From the NCBI GenBank assembly GCA_036555745.1, contig DATBKV010000243.1, positions 1 through 64,000 of the forward strand: a stretch of DNA of 64,000 nt. The letters run 5' to 3'. The notes beneath the pieces were generated by a model, which was not told where the DNA came from, did not search any database, and was given only the letters and a program-made list of their open reading frames with translations. Positions within the stretch are counted from its first letter, which is position 1. Each line of letters opens with the position of its first letter. Below are positions 40,550 to 49,140 of this stretch, one piece after another. Source of the stretch: VAZQ01 sp036555745. Its GTDB lineage: Bacteria > Pseudomonadota > Alphaproteobacteria > Rhizobiales > Xanthobacteraceae. The position numbers were made by a program, and so were the translations under genes.

Positions 40550-40990
40550 TCAGACGTCCACGATGCAGCTGGCGCACCAGGTGCCGTCCGCGTCCTGGGC
40601 AACCCGCAGGGCGGTGTAGGTTGCGCCTTTGGGCTCGCAGGCCGGGGCATGGCGCTCGACGTCGACCGGCTCGCCCCACAGCGTCCCTTCCAGCCGCCCG
40701 TCGGCGATCCGGACGGCAAAGCGGCTGAACAGCATGTTGCGGACCGCCATCTCGTAGATGATGGCGTTGAGCCACTCGACGAACAGCAGCTCGAGATCGG
40801 GAGCCTCGCAGCGCACCTCGACCGCCAGCCCCGGCTTGACCTCGGCATCGGTGACGACGGCCGTCAAGGCGTGTGCGGCTTGTTCGAACGCCTGCGCCGC
40901 GGTCGCTCCGCATCCGCGCACACCGACATCGGCATCGTGCGGGAAATGCTCCCAGCGGGGCTTGCTGGGAGATGGCGCGGCAGTGATCAT
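40550..40990 (-). CDS. Archease (RtcB activator)
   Basis: A 146-residue archease-family protein, beginning in effect at WEHFPHDADVGVRGCG, with AFEQAAHALTAVVTDAEVKP, then the LELLFVEWLNAIIYEM core. The Asp/His residues of HDADVGV and the C-terminal CIVDV end are typical. Archease promotes RtcB guanylylation and turnover. The start codon overlaps the stop of the upstream HPF gene (ATGA), and the stop is 11 bp from rtcB. Archease-RtcB pairs are known in several bacteria. The cysteines near the end (CASC) are not catalytic in the family. Confidence 0.93.
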   Translation of the reverse strand: MITAAPSPSKPRWEHFPHDADVGVRGCGATAAQAFEQAAHALTAVVTDAEVKPGLAVEVRCEAPDLELLFVEWLNAIIYEMAVRNMLFSRFAVRIADGRLEGTLWGEPVDVERHAPACEPKGATYTALRVAQDADGTWCASCIVDV

Positions 40991-41556
40991 AGTCTCAACT
41001 TGTGCTTGCCGATGAGCTTGACGGTGCTCGCCTGGGGGCCCTCCTCCCCTATCTCCTCTGAGAACGATACGGCGCTCCCGAGGGCAAGGCGGCTGAATGC
41101 ATCGTCGAGCACGCTGTTGCGATGGAAATAGACTTCGTGGCCATCGGCCGCCTCCAGGAATCCGAACTCGCCGGAAGCATCGAGCACCTTCACCGTGCCA
41201 AGCGGCTGGCCTTCGTGCTGCTTCACCTGTCCCTGCAGCCGACGCACCTGATCCTGCAGCCGCCGACGCGCATGCTTGAAGGCGTCGTTGATGGCGAACG
41301 CCAGCTCGGCGTGACGCTCGTCCGCCGGCGACGTGCGCCCGACATTGACCTCGCGGCCGTTGGGCAGCGCCAGATGGATGTTGACCTCGTAGAGACCGCC
41401 GGTGCGGTGGTGGCTCCCTGGCCCCTTGAGCACAACCCGGCAAGCGGTCACGCGGCCAAAGCGCTGCTCCAGCTGCGCCACATGCTTCTCGATCGCGGCG
41501 CGCAATTCCGGGCGGCCGTGCATGCCTTGGAAATCGATTTGAACGGGGGTTTGCAT
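40987..41556 (-). CDS. Ribosome hibernation factor (HPF/RaiA domain) fused to a cold-shock domain
   Basis: A 189-residue two-domain protein. Residues about 1-105 match the HPF/RaiA S30AE fold (VQIDFQGMHGRPELRAAIEK, RRTG-like beta strands, then the second helix AELAFAINDAFKHARRRLQD). Residues about 118-186 match a cold-shock domain with RNP1-like GEFGFLEAADG and RNP2-like EVYFHRNSVL. HPF proteins bind the 30S decoding site and silence ribosomes. A cold-shock module adds single-strand RNA binding. It is not the long-form HPF, whose C-terminal domain dimerises ribosomes. Upstream is a USP (34 bp), downstream archease (overlap), in a FixK-box operon. Confidence 0.88.
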   Translation of the reverse strand: MQTPVQIDFQGMHGRPELRAAIEKHVAQLEQRFGRVTACRVVLKGPGSHHRTGGLYEVNIHLALPNGREVNVGRTSPADERHAELAFAINDAFKHARRRLQDQVRRLQGQVKQHEGQPLGTVKVLDASGEFGFLEAADGHEVYFHRNSVLDDAFSRLALGSAVSFSEEIGEEGPQASTVKLIGKHKLRL

Positions 41557-41590
41557 GGCTCTTCCTCCAAAAGCATTGCCGTAACGCGGC

Positions 41591-42409
41591 TCAGTGCGAC
41601 ATGAAGCAGCAGATCGGACAGGTCGCGAGCAGCTCCCGTGTCATGCCGCCGAACATCCACTCGCCGAGACGGCTGTGTCCGTAGGCGCCGGTAACCAGCA
41701 GGTCGGCGCGCTCGTCCTGGGCGACGCGGATCAGCTGGGCTGCCCCCGATCCCTCCTTGCGCAGCATGGTCCGCGGCCCGGACTCGATGCGGTGGCGGAT
41801 GAGATAGCGGGCCACGTCGTCGAGCCGACCGAGGGCGGTCTTCTCCTCGCCCGGTCCGCAGGCCTCGACGAGGGTGACGCGCGTCGCCGCCTGCAGGAAC
41901 GGAACGGCGTCGCGCACCGTCCGGCGCGCCTCGCGCACATCCTTCCACCCGACCACGACGTGCTCGGCGCGCAGCGAGTCCACTCCCTCCGGCACGACCA
42001 GCGCCGGACGTCCCAATTTCAAGATCGCCGCGCCGGGATCGAGCGTTCGGCGCGGGCCTCCGGCCGCTTTCATCTGCCCGACGATGACGAGATCGGCACT
42101 GCGCGCCGCGCTGGTCAGCGCCTGGACCGGAAAGTCGAGGCCGGCACGCCATTCGATCCGCCGCGTACCGCGCGCAGCGGCGCGAAACCACTCGCCTTTG
42201 TCGGCGAGCTTGGCACGCATCAGCTCGATATCCGCCGGCGTCGGCTCCTCCATGACCATGCCATCGGCCAGCACCGGCGGCGGAACGGCGAGCGCCGACA
42301 ATCCGATCAGCGTGGCGTTGAATTTCTCGGCCAGGCTCGAGGCGAGGCGAACGCGCGCTTCCGGCGTCCCGTCGGCCTCGACGTAGACCATGACGGATGC
42401 GTAGGACAT
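41591..42409 (-). CDS. Universal stress protein, tandem UspA domains (head of the rtcB operon)
   Basis: A 272-residue tandem USP with the C-terminal ATP site TGAYGHSRLGEWMFGGMTRE and an ending LATCPICCFMSH close to that of the USP at 29153. It is the first gene of a four-gene minus-strand operon, 34 bp from hpf-csd, with a perfect FixK box 60 bp upstream. Predicted start of transcription near 42434 leaves a leader of about 25 bases. Function is survival under low oxygen, by family. It is divergent from hsp20, which has its own box. Confidence 0.9.
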   Translation of the reverse strand: MSYASVMVYVEADGTPEARVRLASSLAEKFNATLIGLSALAVPPPVLADGMVMEEPTPADIELMRAKLADKGEWFRAAARGTRRIEWRAGLDFPVQALTSAARSADLVIVGQMKAAGGPRRTLDPGAAILKLGRPALVVPEGVDSLRAEHVVVGWKDVREARRTVRDAVPFLQAATRVTLVEACGPGEEKTALGRLDDVARYLIRHRIESGPRTMLRKEGSGAAQLIRVAQDERADLLVTGAYGHSRLGEWMFGGMTRELLATCPICCFMSH

Positions 42410-42468
42410 GCGCCTCTCCTGCGGCTTGCTCGAGCCAAAACCAAATAGCCCTATACCCTGCCGGCGCG

Positions 42469-42482
42469 TTGATTCAAATCAA
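42469..42482. promoter_or_regulatory. FixK/FNR box at the head of the usp-hpf-archease-rtcB operon
   Basis: TTGATTCAAATCAA is a perfect 14-bp anaerobox, 60 bp before the USP ATG at 42409. It reads the same on both strands apart from the spacer, but its distance to the divergent hsp20 start (257 bp) favours the minus-strand operon. Confidence 0.85.
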
Positions 42483-42492
42483 CACGGCGCAT

Positions 42493-42534
42493 CTAAGGGT
42501 CGGCCTGGCTTTTGAAAGTCAGGTACATGAGAGC
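42493..42534 (-). pseudogene. Remnant of a small two-TM membrane protein gene (C-terminal 13 codons)
   Basis: On the reverse strand this stretch reads ALMYLTFKSQADP and a stop, matching the C-terminus LMYLTFKSQAE of the intact gene at 48907-49140. The base match is also strong (TGGCTTTTGAA and TACATGAG shared). The rest of the gene is gone. Like the intact copy, it faces away from an hsp20 gene. Confidence 0.6.
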
Positions 42535-42664
42535 GGCGGCACACCCGAGGTGCAATCAGATAGCCGCATACCCGAGCCCGACGTCTTGATTCACATCCCC
42601 CGCCGCGCATGGCGCGGTGGACTGGCAGAGCGCGAAAGCAGGCACGAGCCGGACTTTCTCGCGT

Positions 42665-42678
42665 TTGACGTATGTCAA
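42665..42678. promoter_or_regulatory. FixK/FNR-like box upstream of hsp20
   Basis: TTGACGTATGTCAA is a perfect palindrome of the CRP/FNR type (TTGAC-N4-GTCAA), 60 bp before hsp20. A class II geometry puts a start near 42713, and a TATGCA hexamer at 42701-42706 fits the -10 position. Confidence 0.7.
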
Positions 42679-42738
42679 CATCGAGCGCTCGAGACAGTTT
42701 TATGCAATCAGCCTCAATCCCAGCAAAGGAGGTTTATC

Positions 42739-43284
42739 ATGGCCGAAGCCGCAACCAAGTTGCCCGTGAAGAACGAGGCGAGGACGCCGGAGCAGCGCTC
42801 TGCGCTGCGGGAATGGCGACCATTCGATGCCCTGCATCGCGAGATCGATCGGCTGTTCGAAGACTTCGACGGCGGTTTCTGGCGCTCGCCGTTCCGTCGC
42901 TCGATGTTCGATGCGGAGCCATTCTGGCGACGTGAGCTCACCTGGACCACGACGCCGGCGATGGATGTCGCCGAGACCGACAAGGCCTACGAGCTCACTG
43001 CCGAGCTGCCGGGCATGAGCGAAAGCGACGTGGAGGTCGTGGCGTCAAACGGCGTGCTCACGATCAAGGGCGAAAAGAAGGAGGAGAAGGAGGAGAAGAA
43101 GAAGGACTACTATATATCCGAGCGCCGCTATGGCTCGTTCGAGCGCCGCATGCAGGTCCCGGACGAGGTCGACGCCGACAAGATTGCGGCGACCTTCAAG
43201 AAGGGGGTCCTCACCGTGACCCTCCCCAAGAAGGCTGAGGCTCAGAAGCCGACGAAGAAGATCGAGGTCAAGGGGGCTTCGTAA
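42739..43284 (+). CDS. Small heat-shock protein, Hsp20 family
   Basis: A 181-residue Hsp20 chaperone. The N-terminal region (FDALHREIDRLFEDFDGGFW) precedes an alpha-crystallin domain at about 73-175, starting TPAMDVAETDKAYELTAELP, with GVLTIKGEKKEEKEEKKKDY and the C-terminal GVLTVTLPKKAEAQ motif. The lysine/glutamate-rich loop is long. It holds unfolded proteins for refolding. The ATG is preceded by a perfect AAAGGAGGT ribosome site. A FixK-like box lies 60 bp upstream. A 12-bp hairpin follows. A truncated second copy lies at 49335-49574. Confidence 0.93.
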   Translation: MAEAATKLPVKNEARTPEQRSALREWRPFDALHREIDRLFEDFDGGFWRSPFRRSMFDAEPFWRRELTWTTTPAMDVAETDKAYELTAELPGMSESDVEVVASNGVLTIKGEKKEEKEEKKKDYYISERRYGSFERRMQVPDEVDADKIAATFKKGVLTVTLPKKAEAQKPTKKIEVKGAS

Positions 43285-43323
43285 CTCCCTGCGGAAGATT
43301 AATCGCGCGACCCGCGTCCGAAC

Positions 43324-43353
43324 CGATCCGGATTGCCCAAGCAATCCGGATCG
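43324..43353. terminator. Strong hairpin downstream of hsp20
   Basis: A perfect 12-bp stem, CGATCCGGATTG ... CAATCCGGATCG, around a 6-base loop, 39 bp after the hsp20 stop. There is no U-tract, so it may stabilise the message end as much as terminate it. Confidence 0.6.
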
Positions 43354-43489
43354 ATTACCGGCGATTAGGAGATTCGTTGGAGAGGCGGGCCAAGCACAGC
43401 GTCACTGCGCAGCAAACACAAACACAGTTGGCTGGCCTGTTACCAATTGTGTGGAGGCGAGCTGATAAATAATCGCCAGGAGGAAGCCT

Positions 43490-44179
43490 ATGAAAGCGCA
43501 GGATGTAATGGTCGCTCCGGTCATTACGGTGAAGTCCCATTCGTCGGTTAAAGAGGTCGCCAAAACTCTTATCGACAACCGGATAAGCGCGGTTCCAGTG
43601 GTAGACGATGCCGGCAAGCTTGTCGGCATCATCAGCGAAGGCGATCTTATGCATCGTTCAGAGACCGGTACTGAGCGAAGATACCGCTGGTGGATTCCCC
43701 TCATGGCAGGAGATGCCTCGTTTCCGGCTGATTATATCAAAGCGCACGGGGGAAAGGCCGGAGATATCATGACCCGGAATGTCATTACTGCGGCTCCCGA
43801 GACACCACTCGATGAAATTGTGATCAGGCTGGAAAAGAATTCAATCAAACGCGTTCCGATCGTGAGAGAAGGCCGACTCGTGGGGATAGTGAGCCGGGCA
43901 AATCTGGTTCAGGCACTCGCGACCGTGCCCAACGGGTTGGAAATTCCTCTCTCCGATACGAAGATTCGTGAAAAATTGATGGCCCATTTGAAGCAACAGC
44001 CTTGGGCAAATACGCGTCAGTTGAATGTTATCGTTAACGACGGCGTCGTAACTCTTTGGGGTATCACCAGTTCGGAAACAGAGAGGAAGGCAATTCGTGT
44101 CGCGGTCGAAACAACGCCCGGAGTCCGAGCCGTGAACGATCACCTGGCTCGGACGCGGCTCGGACATGGATTGTACTGA
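43490..44179 (+). CDS. CBS-domain pair plus BON-domain protein, second paralogue
   Basis: A 229-residue paralogue of the 28351 protein with the same layout: CBS1 (AQDVMVAPVITVKSHSSVKE), CBS2 (AGDIMTRNVITAAPETPLDE) and a C-terminal BON-like domain (LNVIVNDGVVTLWGITSSET). The base composition is unlike its neighbours: 32 of 60 bases at 43501-43560 are G or C, against roughly two thirds around it, and A/T-ending codons are frequent. This suggests later acquisition. GCCAGGAGGAAGCCT is a good ribosome site. No FixK box is adjacent; it may depend on read-through from hsp20 past the hairpin. Confidence 0.85.
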   Translation: MKAQDVMVAPVITVKSHSSVKEVAKTLIDNRISAVPVVDDAGKLVGIISEGDLMHRSETGTERRYRWWIPLMAGDASFPADYIKAHGGKAGDIMTRNVITAAPETPLDEIVIRLEKNSIKRVPIVREGRLVGIVSRANLVQALATVPNGLEIPLSDTKIREKLMAHLKQQPWANTRQLNVIVNDGVVTLWGITSSETERKAIRVAVETTPGVRAVNDHLARTRLGHGLY

Positions 44180-44307
44180 TTGTATCCCCTGGCATGCTTG
44201 CAGAGTTCTGGAATCACTCCTCGCGACAAGCCATGCACCAAATGACCAGGGCAGCGATTCGACGGCGCGGGCCGACAAACGGCAGCATCCGTTACGCGGA
44301 CGTTCGC

Positions 44308-45203
44308 TTAGAGCCGGTTGGCCGGAATTTTAAAATAGCTGTGCCCGTCGGATTCGGGCTCGGGAAGTCGGCCGCCGCGCAGGTTCACCTGCAAAGCATG
44401 CAGCATGCGTGCCGGGAGCGGCAAGCTCTTGTCGCGGTCGTTGCGCACCTTCACGTAATCGGCCTCGGATACCCCTCCTTTGAGGTGAATGTTCGACGCC
44501 TTCTGCTCAGCGACCGTAGCCTCCCATCGCGGCTCCCGGCCGTCCTTGCAGTAGTCATGGCCGACGACAACCGCGTGGATTCCGGCAGCGCTAGGATGGC
44601 CTGGATCGAGAGAAATAATGTGGCGGCATTTCCGCCGGGGAAATCGGCGCGCGAAGTCCCGGAATCCGGGAACATCAGCGTGTCGTGCACGAAGGCCGCA
44701 TCCTCCCCCACGATGTACGTGATCGAGCCGAGCGTGTGGCCCGGCGACAGCATCACCCGCACCGGCAGGGTGCCTACCTGGAAGCGGTCGCCGTCGGCAA
44801 ACAGGCGGTCGAACGCATGATCGACATCGAAAGCCCCCGACGCGTTGTACAGTCCGGACCATATCGCGGCAATCTCGCGCACCTTTTCACCGATCGCCTG
44901 CGGAGCGCCCAGCTTCTTCTTCAGATAGGCCGCCGCCATGAAGTGGTCGGCATGCGGATGGGTGTCCAAGATCCATTCCACCGACAGCCCGCGCGCTTGA
45001 ATGTGGTTCAGGATCTCATCCGCCGCGCGCGTATCGGTGCTCGCATTGGTCGGATCGAAATTCCACACTGCATCGATGATGGCTGCCTTCTTAGTGGCGG
45101 GATCGCTGACCACGTACTGGATGCTTCCGGTATTGGGCTCGTAGAAACCCGTGACCTCCGCCGAATTGAGGTCGCGTGACCGGCTTGTGCGCTGTGTCGT
45201 CAT
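44308..45203 (-). pseudogene. MBL-fold hydrolase, frameshifted (persulfide dioxygenase-like family)
   Basis: A metallo-beta-lactamase-fold gene split by one frameshift. The frame from the ATG at 45203 has THPHADHFMAAAYLKKKLGA (H-x-H-x-D-H metal motif) and VMLSPGHTLGSITYIVG. After LALPESTRL it slips near 44566-44571, and the other frame resumes VGHDYCKDGREPRWEATVAE to the stop at 44308. Insertion of one base (a TTC codon) would restore about 298 residues. Homologues are glyoxalase II/ETHE1-like persulfide dioxygenases or thiolases. A FixK-like box is 52 bp upstream. It is either inactive or a sequencing error. Confidence 0.8.
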
Positions 45204-45784
45204 GACGTCATGATTGCGTTAAAAATAGTAGAGTATTTCCGCATTTGCTGATCATTGATGCAGGTCAAAGAATTTCGGGGCCGAGCTAGCCATAGTCCTT
45301 TCCCGAATCGGTGTATCGTCTCGATTTCGCATAGCCGCTGAAGAAGCTTGCTGCCTCCTATTCATCGGCCAGACTTCACACTAAGCGCACCGCGAAGCCC
45401 GAGACAATCGTGGTGAGCCGGGGACAAAACCACTCAAGAACCGCAGCGCGACCGCGGCAGGGATAACAGATCGCCCTGCGCACGCCGTTGACCAGCAGGC
45501 AGGCCTGTTCGGCGAGGACCCGGATTCGGCTTGCGGTCCCGAACCGGCCCGGGCGCCAGAACTGCAAGCCCAGCCAAGCGGCACTTTGACTTGCGTGCGG
45601 TCACTTGCTGCAGCTTAGTGCAAGAGGTTCTGCCTATTGTGGTAGCTGGACCGATTACTGAAAGTTCGCGAGAATTGGTGGGCTTGACGCTATCGAGCGC
45701 GTTAATCTGGATCAGCTCCACTACGGGCTACTGTGAACGAGGCCCGCGATCGACCGGCAGACACCCGCAGGTAGCACCGCGCGC
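45204..45784. other. Intergenic region, divergent promoters of MBL and P-type ATPase
   Basis: A 581-bp gap between divergent genes, partly lower in G+C. It contains the FixK-like box at 45255-45268, and a weak candidate TTAATCTGGATCAG at 45702-45715 (two mismatches) about 70 bp before the ATPase. I see no convincing gene; short ORFs near 45434-45721 have no recognisable features. Confidence 0.6.
45255..45268. promoter_or_regulatory. FixK/FNR-like box upstream of the MBL gene
   Basis: TTGATGCAGGTCAA (one mismatch in the second half-site) lies 51 bp before the ATG at 45203, the same spacing as the other boxes. Confidence 0.7.
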
Positions 45785-48433
45785 ATGACATTGCCGGAAA
45801 GCCCGCATGCGCTGCCCGTGGCTGAGTTGCTTCGGCTCCTGCGGGTGTCCAGCGCCGATGGACTGTCCGACGACGAGGTCGACAAGCGGCGAAAGCGTTT
45901 CGGACCGAACACGATCAGCTCGCGGCGCGGCGCCAGTGCGACGCGCCTGCTATTGCACCAATTCCAGAGTCCGGTCGTCTATCTCTTGGGTGGCGCGGCC
46001 GGGCTGGCGTTCTATTTCGGCGAGTTGGAAGAAGGTAGCGCCATCGTCGCGGTACTCGCCATCAACGCCCTGATCGGCTTCCTGACCGAATTGAAGGCGG
46101 CACGGTCGATCGAGGCTTTGCGTGCGCTCGGCGCGCGCAGCGCGCGCGTGCGACGGCAAGGTCACGTTCGTCTCGTGCCGGCCGAGGAGCTCGTTCCAGG
46201 CGACATCGTCGTTCTGGACGCGGGCGACGCCGTGTCGGCCGATATGCGCCTGATCGAGGCTTCGCGTCTCTCGGCGGACGAGTCGACGCTGACCGGCGAG
46301 TCAGTCGCCGTCGACAAACAGACGCACCCGGTCAGCGCGGACGCCCGTCTCAGCGATCGCGTGTCGATGCTGTTCAAGGGCACTGCCGTCACACGCGGTA
46401 CCGGCATCGGCGTGGTAGCGGCGACCGGCATCGTGACGGAACTCGGCCAAGTTACGCGGCTCGTCCTGGAAGCCGATCCCGGCAGCTCGCCGCTCGAACG
46501 CAAGCTCGCCCGCCTGTCGGCGCAGCTAGTCTCGGCGACGGTCGTTGTCGCGGCCGTGATCGGCGCCGTCGGTCTCATCGGCGGTGAAGATCCTTTCCTC
46601 ATGGTCGAGGCGGCTATTGCACTCGCCGTGGCAGCGATTCCCGAGGGCCTCCCGATCGTTGCGACGCTTGCACTCGCCCGCGGGATGTGGCGCATGGCGC
46701 GGCAGAATGCGCTGATCGAGCGCTTGTCTGCGGTCGAGACGCTCGGGGCCACGACCGTAATCCTCACCGACAAGACCGGCACCCTGACCGAAAACCGGAT
46801 GATGGTACGGCGGCTCTACACCGCCTCTGGCGAGATCGAAGTAGAGACGAGGTCGCCGAAGGGCGGGGAGCGTTCGCGGCTCGCCGACGACCAGCAGGCC
46901 GCCGTGTTGTTGCGCATCGCGGTCCTCTGCAACGACGCCCATCTCGACCGCGCGGAAGAAGGTGGCAGCGGCGACCCAATGGAAATCGCGCTCTTGCGCG
47001 CCGGGCTACACGCGGGCTTGCGACGGACAGCGTTGCTGCACACACATCGCATCGTGCGTAAGCATGCCTTTGACTCTGCCACCAAAATGATGGCGACAGT
47101 GCATGAGAGTAGGGACGGCTTTCTGATCGCGGTGAAGGGAGCGCCGGAAGCGGTGCTCGCAGCGGCGGTGCGGGTGATGGTCGAGCACGGCGAGGTCGCC
47201 CTCGATGACGCCATGCGAGCCGAGTGGCTCGCCCGCGTTGAGTACTTCGGCCATCACGGCCTGCGGGTGCTCGCCTGCGCGATGAAGATGGAGACGCAGG
47301 CCGGCAGCGCACCCTATGAAGGGCTAGTCCTGATCGGCCTCATCGGCCTGGAAGACCCGGCGCGCACCGATGTGCCGCACGCGATCCGCGATTGCCGCCA
47401 AGCGGGAATCCGCGTCGTGATGGTCACCGGCGACCATGCGGTGACAGCACGGAGCATCGGTCGCGCCGTCGGACTTGGAGAGAGCGCCGCCAATGTCGTG
47501 GAGGGCAAGAAAATCGCTCAGGTGGTCGAGGCCGGACAGCCTGCGCTAAGGGATGTCGACATTTTCGCCCGGGTGAGCCCGGCCGAAAAGCTCGCGCTCG
47601 TCAGGGCTTATCAGGCTGCAGGCGAGATCGTCGCCATGACCGGGGACGGGGTGAACGACGCACCGGCCTTGCGGCAGGCCGATATCGGCGTGGCGATGGG
47701 CCTGCGCGGTACCGATGTGGCGCGCGAAGCAGCCGCCATGATCCTGCTCGACGACGCGTTTCCCACCATCGTCAGGGCGATCCGCGAAGGCCGCGTCATC
47801 TTCGGCAATATCCGCCGCTTCGTCGTTTACCTCTTGTCCTGCAACCTTAGCGAGGTAATGGTGGTCGGCCTGGCCGTGCTGTCGGCGTTCCCTTTGCCGC
47901 TCCTGCCATTGCAAATCCTCTATCTCAATCTCGTCACCGACGTGTTCCCGGCCTTCGCGCTGGCGATGGGCGAAGGCGAAGCCGGCATCCTCAAGCGTCC
48001 GCCGCGCGATCCAAAAGAACCCATCCTCGGCCGTCGCCAATGGATCACGATCATCCTGCATGCCACCGCGTTGACCATCAGCACGTTCGGGGCGCTGGCC
48101 GCGGCGCGCTGGCTAGACCTCGACGCGCCGCAGTCGGTGACGGTCACCTTCCTCACGCTCGCCTTCTCGCAGCTCTGGCACGCGTTGAATATGCGCCAGG
48201 TGCGATCGGGGCTCATCGCCAACGAAGTCACGCGGAACGGCTGGCTTTGGGGCGCGCTCGTGCTCTGCGCCGGGCTGCTCGCGATGCCGCCTTATCTGCC
48301 CCCAGCCGCCCATCTGCTACACCTTGCCCCGCTCACCGCCGGCATGTGGTTGGTTGTCCTCGCATTCAGCCTGGCGCCGATGATCGTGGCGCAGGCGACC
48401 ATGGTTGTCATCGGTCAGCTACACGCGAGGTAG
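45785..48433 (+). CDS. Cation-transporting P-type ATPase (P2A, Ca2+-type)
   Basis: An 882-residue P2-type ATPase resembling bacterial Ca2+/Mn2+ pumps. The phosphorylation motif is DKTGTLTENRMMV with Asp329. The actuator motif is LTGESVAVDKQTHP, TM4 has AVAAIPEGLPIVATLALARG (PEGLP, typical of P2A), and the hinge is TGDGVNDAPALRQADIGVAM. The N-terminal cation-ATPase domain starts LLRVSSADGLSDDEVDKRRK. Ten helices fit the length. The start at 45785 has no strong ribosome site. Neighbouring stress genes suggest ion homeostasis under energy limitation; the ion is inferred from family. Confidence 0.92.
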   Translation: MTLPESPHALPVAELLRLLRVSSADGLSDDEVDKRRKRFGPNTISSRRGASATRLLLHQFQSPVVYLLGGAAGLAFYFGELEEGSAIVAVLAINALIGFLTELKAARSIEALRALGARSARVRRQGHVRLVPAEELVPGDIVVLDAGDAVSADMRLIEASRLSADESTLTGESVAVDKQTHPVSADARLSDRVSMLFKGTAVTRGTGIGVVAATGIVTELGQVTRLVLEADPGSSPLERKLARLSAQLVSATVVVAAVIGAVGLIGGEDPFLMVEAAIALAVAAIPEGLPIVATLALARGMWRMARQNALIERLSAVETLGATTVILTDKTGTLTENRMMVRRLYTASGEIEVETRSPKGGERSRLADDQQAAVLLRIAVLCNDAHLDRAEEGGSGDPMEIALLRAGLHAGLRRTALLHTHRIVRKHAFDSATKMMATVHESRDGFLIAVKGAPEAVLAAAVRVMVEHGEVALDDAMRAEWLARVEYFGHHGLRVLACAMKMETQAGSAPYEGLVLIGLIGLEDPARTDVPHAIRDCRQAGIRVVMVTGDHAVTARSIGRAVGLGESAANVVEGKKIAQVVEAGQPALRDVDIFARVSPAEKLALVRAYQAAGEIVAMTGDGVNDAPALRQADIGVAMGLRGTDVAREAAAMILLDDAFPTIVRAIREGRVIFGNIRRFVVYLLSCNLSEVMVVGLAVLSAFPLPLLPLQILYLNLVTDVFPAFALAMGEGEAGILKRPPRDPKEPILGRRQWITIILHATALTISTFGALAAARWLDLDAPQSVTVTFLTLAFSQLWHALNMRQVRSGLIANEVTRNGWLWGALVLCAGLLAMPPYLPPAAHLLHLAPLTAGMWLVVLAFSLAPMIVAQATMVVIGQLHAR

Positions 48434-48449
48434 CGATGACAACGACCTT

Positions 48450-48944
48450 TTGCCTTGGCTGAAGTTCGCAATATGCGTCGCCTTGATCGGCCTTGCCGGC
48501 CCGGCGCTCACGCGCAACGGGGACATCATCGCGCGGCTGACCGGCCTGTCGCGGTCGTGGATTGGGCTTGTGCTGGTCGCGACCGCAACGTCGCTACCCG
48601 AACTGTTCACCGGGGTTAGCGCCGTCACCGCCGCGGATGCGCCCAACATCGCCGTCGGCGATGCGCTCGGCAGTTGCGTGTTCAACCTTGTGATGCTGGT
48701 GCTTCTTGACGAGCTGAGCCGCGAGGAGCCGATGTATCGCCACATCGACCAAGGCCACATTCTGACGGCCGGCTTCGGCGTGATCCTGATCGGCTCATAC
48801 GCGAATTTGCATTCACTGACCAGCAATCAACATGGTCTGGCAAGACAGCCGAAGGCAGGGGCATGTGAGAGTCCGACTTGCGGCCACTTCTACCCTAATC
48901 CTGCCATCAGTGTTGCTCGTCCTCGCTCTCAGCTTGGCTTTTGA
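48450..48944 (+). pseudogene. Truncated Ca2+/Na+ exchanger (CaCA family) N-terminal fragment
   Basis: The reading frame, with a likely TTG start at 48450, shows LPWLKFAICVALIGLAGPAL and the alpha-1 repeat LVLVATATSLPELFTGVSAV then APNIAVGDALGSCVFNLVML, the ion-binding region of CaCA antiporters. Similarity stops near GVILIGSY (about 48800), and the frame then runs through unrelated sequence to 48944. Half of the exchanger, including the alpha-2 repeat, is missing, so it is almost certainly non-functional. Its position just after a Ca-type ATPase suggests a former cation module. Confidence 0.75.
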
Positions 48945-49140
48945 ACGTGAGATACATGAGGATCAGATACACGGCCGGGATTACGCCGAGCACACCAAAT
49001 GCCAGCGAGCCGGCACCAACTGGACCGCAATCCAAGTGGGTAAATTGATAGCCCAGGTAGGCAACTGCAGCGACGGTAATTGCCAAGCCAATCCACCACG
49101 GCAATAACGGATTACGGTGACGGGTTGATCTGTTCATCAT
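48907..49140 (-). CDS. Small two-TM membrane protein
   Basis: A 77-residue protein with two hydrophobic helices, LPWWIGLAITVAAVAYLGYQ and SLAFGVLGVIPAVYLILMYL, joined by a short loop (THLDCGPVGAG) and ending in an acidic tail SQAESEDEQH. Start chosen at ATG 49140; an ATG at 49173 adds 11 residues. I do not recognise a function. Remnants of a paralogue lie at 42493-42534 next to the intact hsp20. Here it diverges from the truncated hsp20. The retained reading frame suggests it is translated. Confidence 0.65.
   Translation of the reverse strand: MMNRSTRHRNPLLPWWIGLAITVAAVAYLGYQFTHLDCGPVGAGSLAFGVLGVIPAVYLILMYLTFKSQAESEDEQH

Noticed and set aside
42586..42599. TTGATTCACATCCC as a twelfth FixK box
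   Set aside because: The second half-site has only ATC of ATCAA, and better boxes at 42469 and 42665 already explain the two divergent genes.
45702..45715. TTAATCTGGATCAG as a FixK box for the P-type ATPase
   Set aside because: Two mismatches at conserved positions; position is suitable but sequence support is too weak for a feature.
45434..45721. Minus-strand ORF of 95 codons in the 45.2-45.8 kb gap
   Set aside because: No ribosome site, motif or plausible composition; overlaps promoter sequence of the ATPase.
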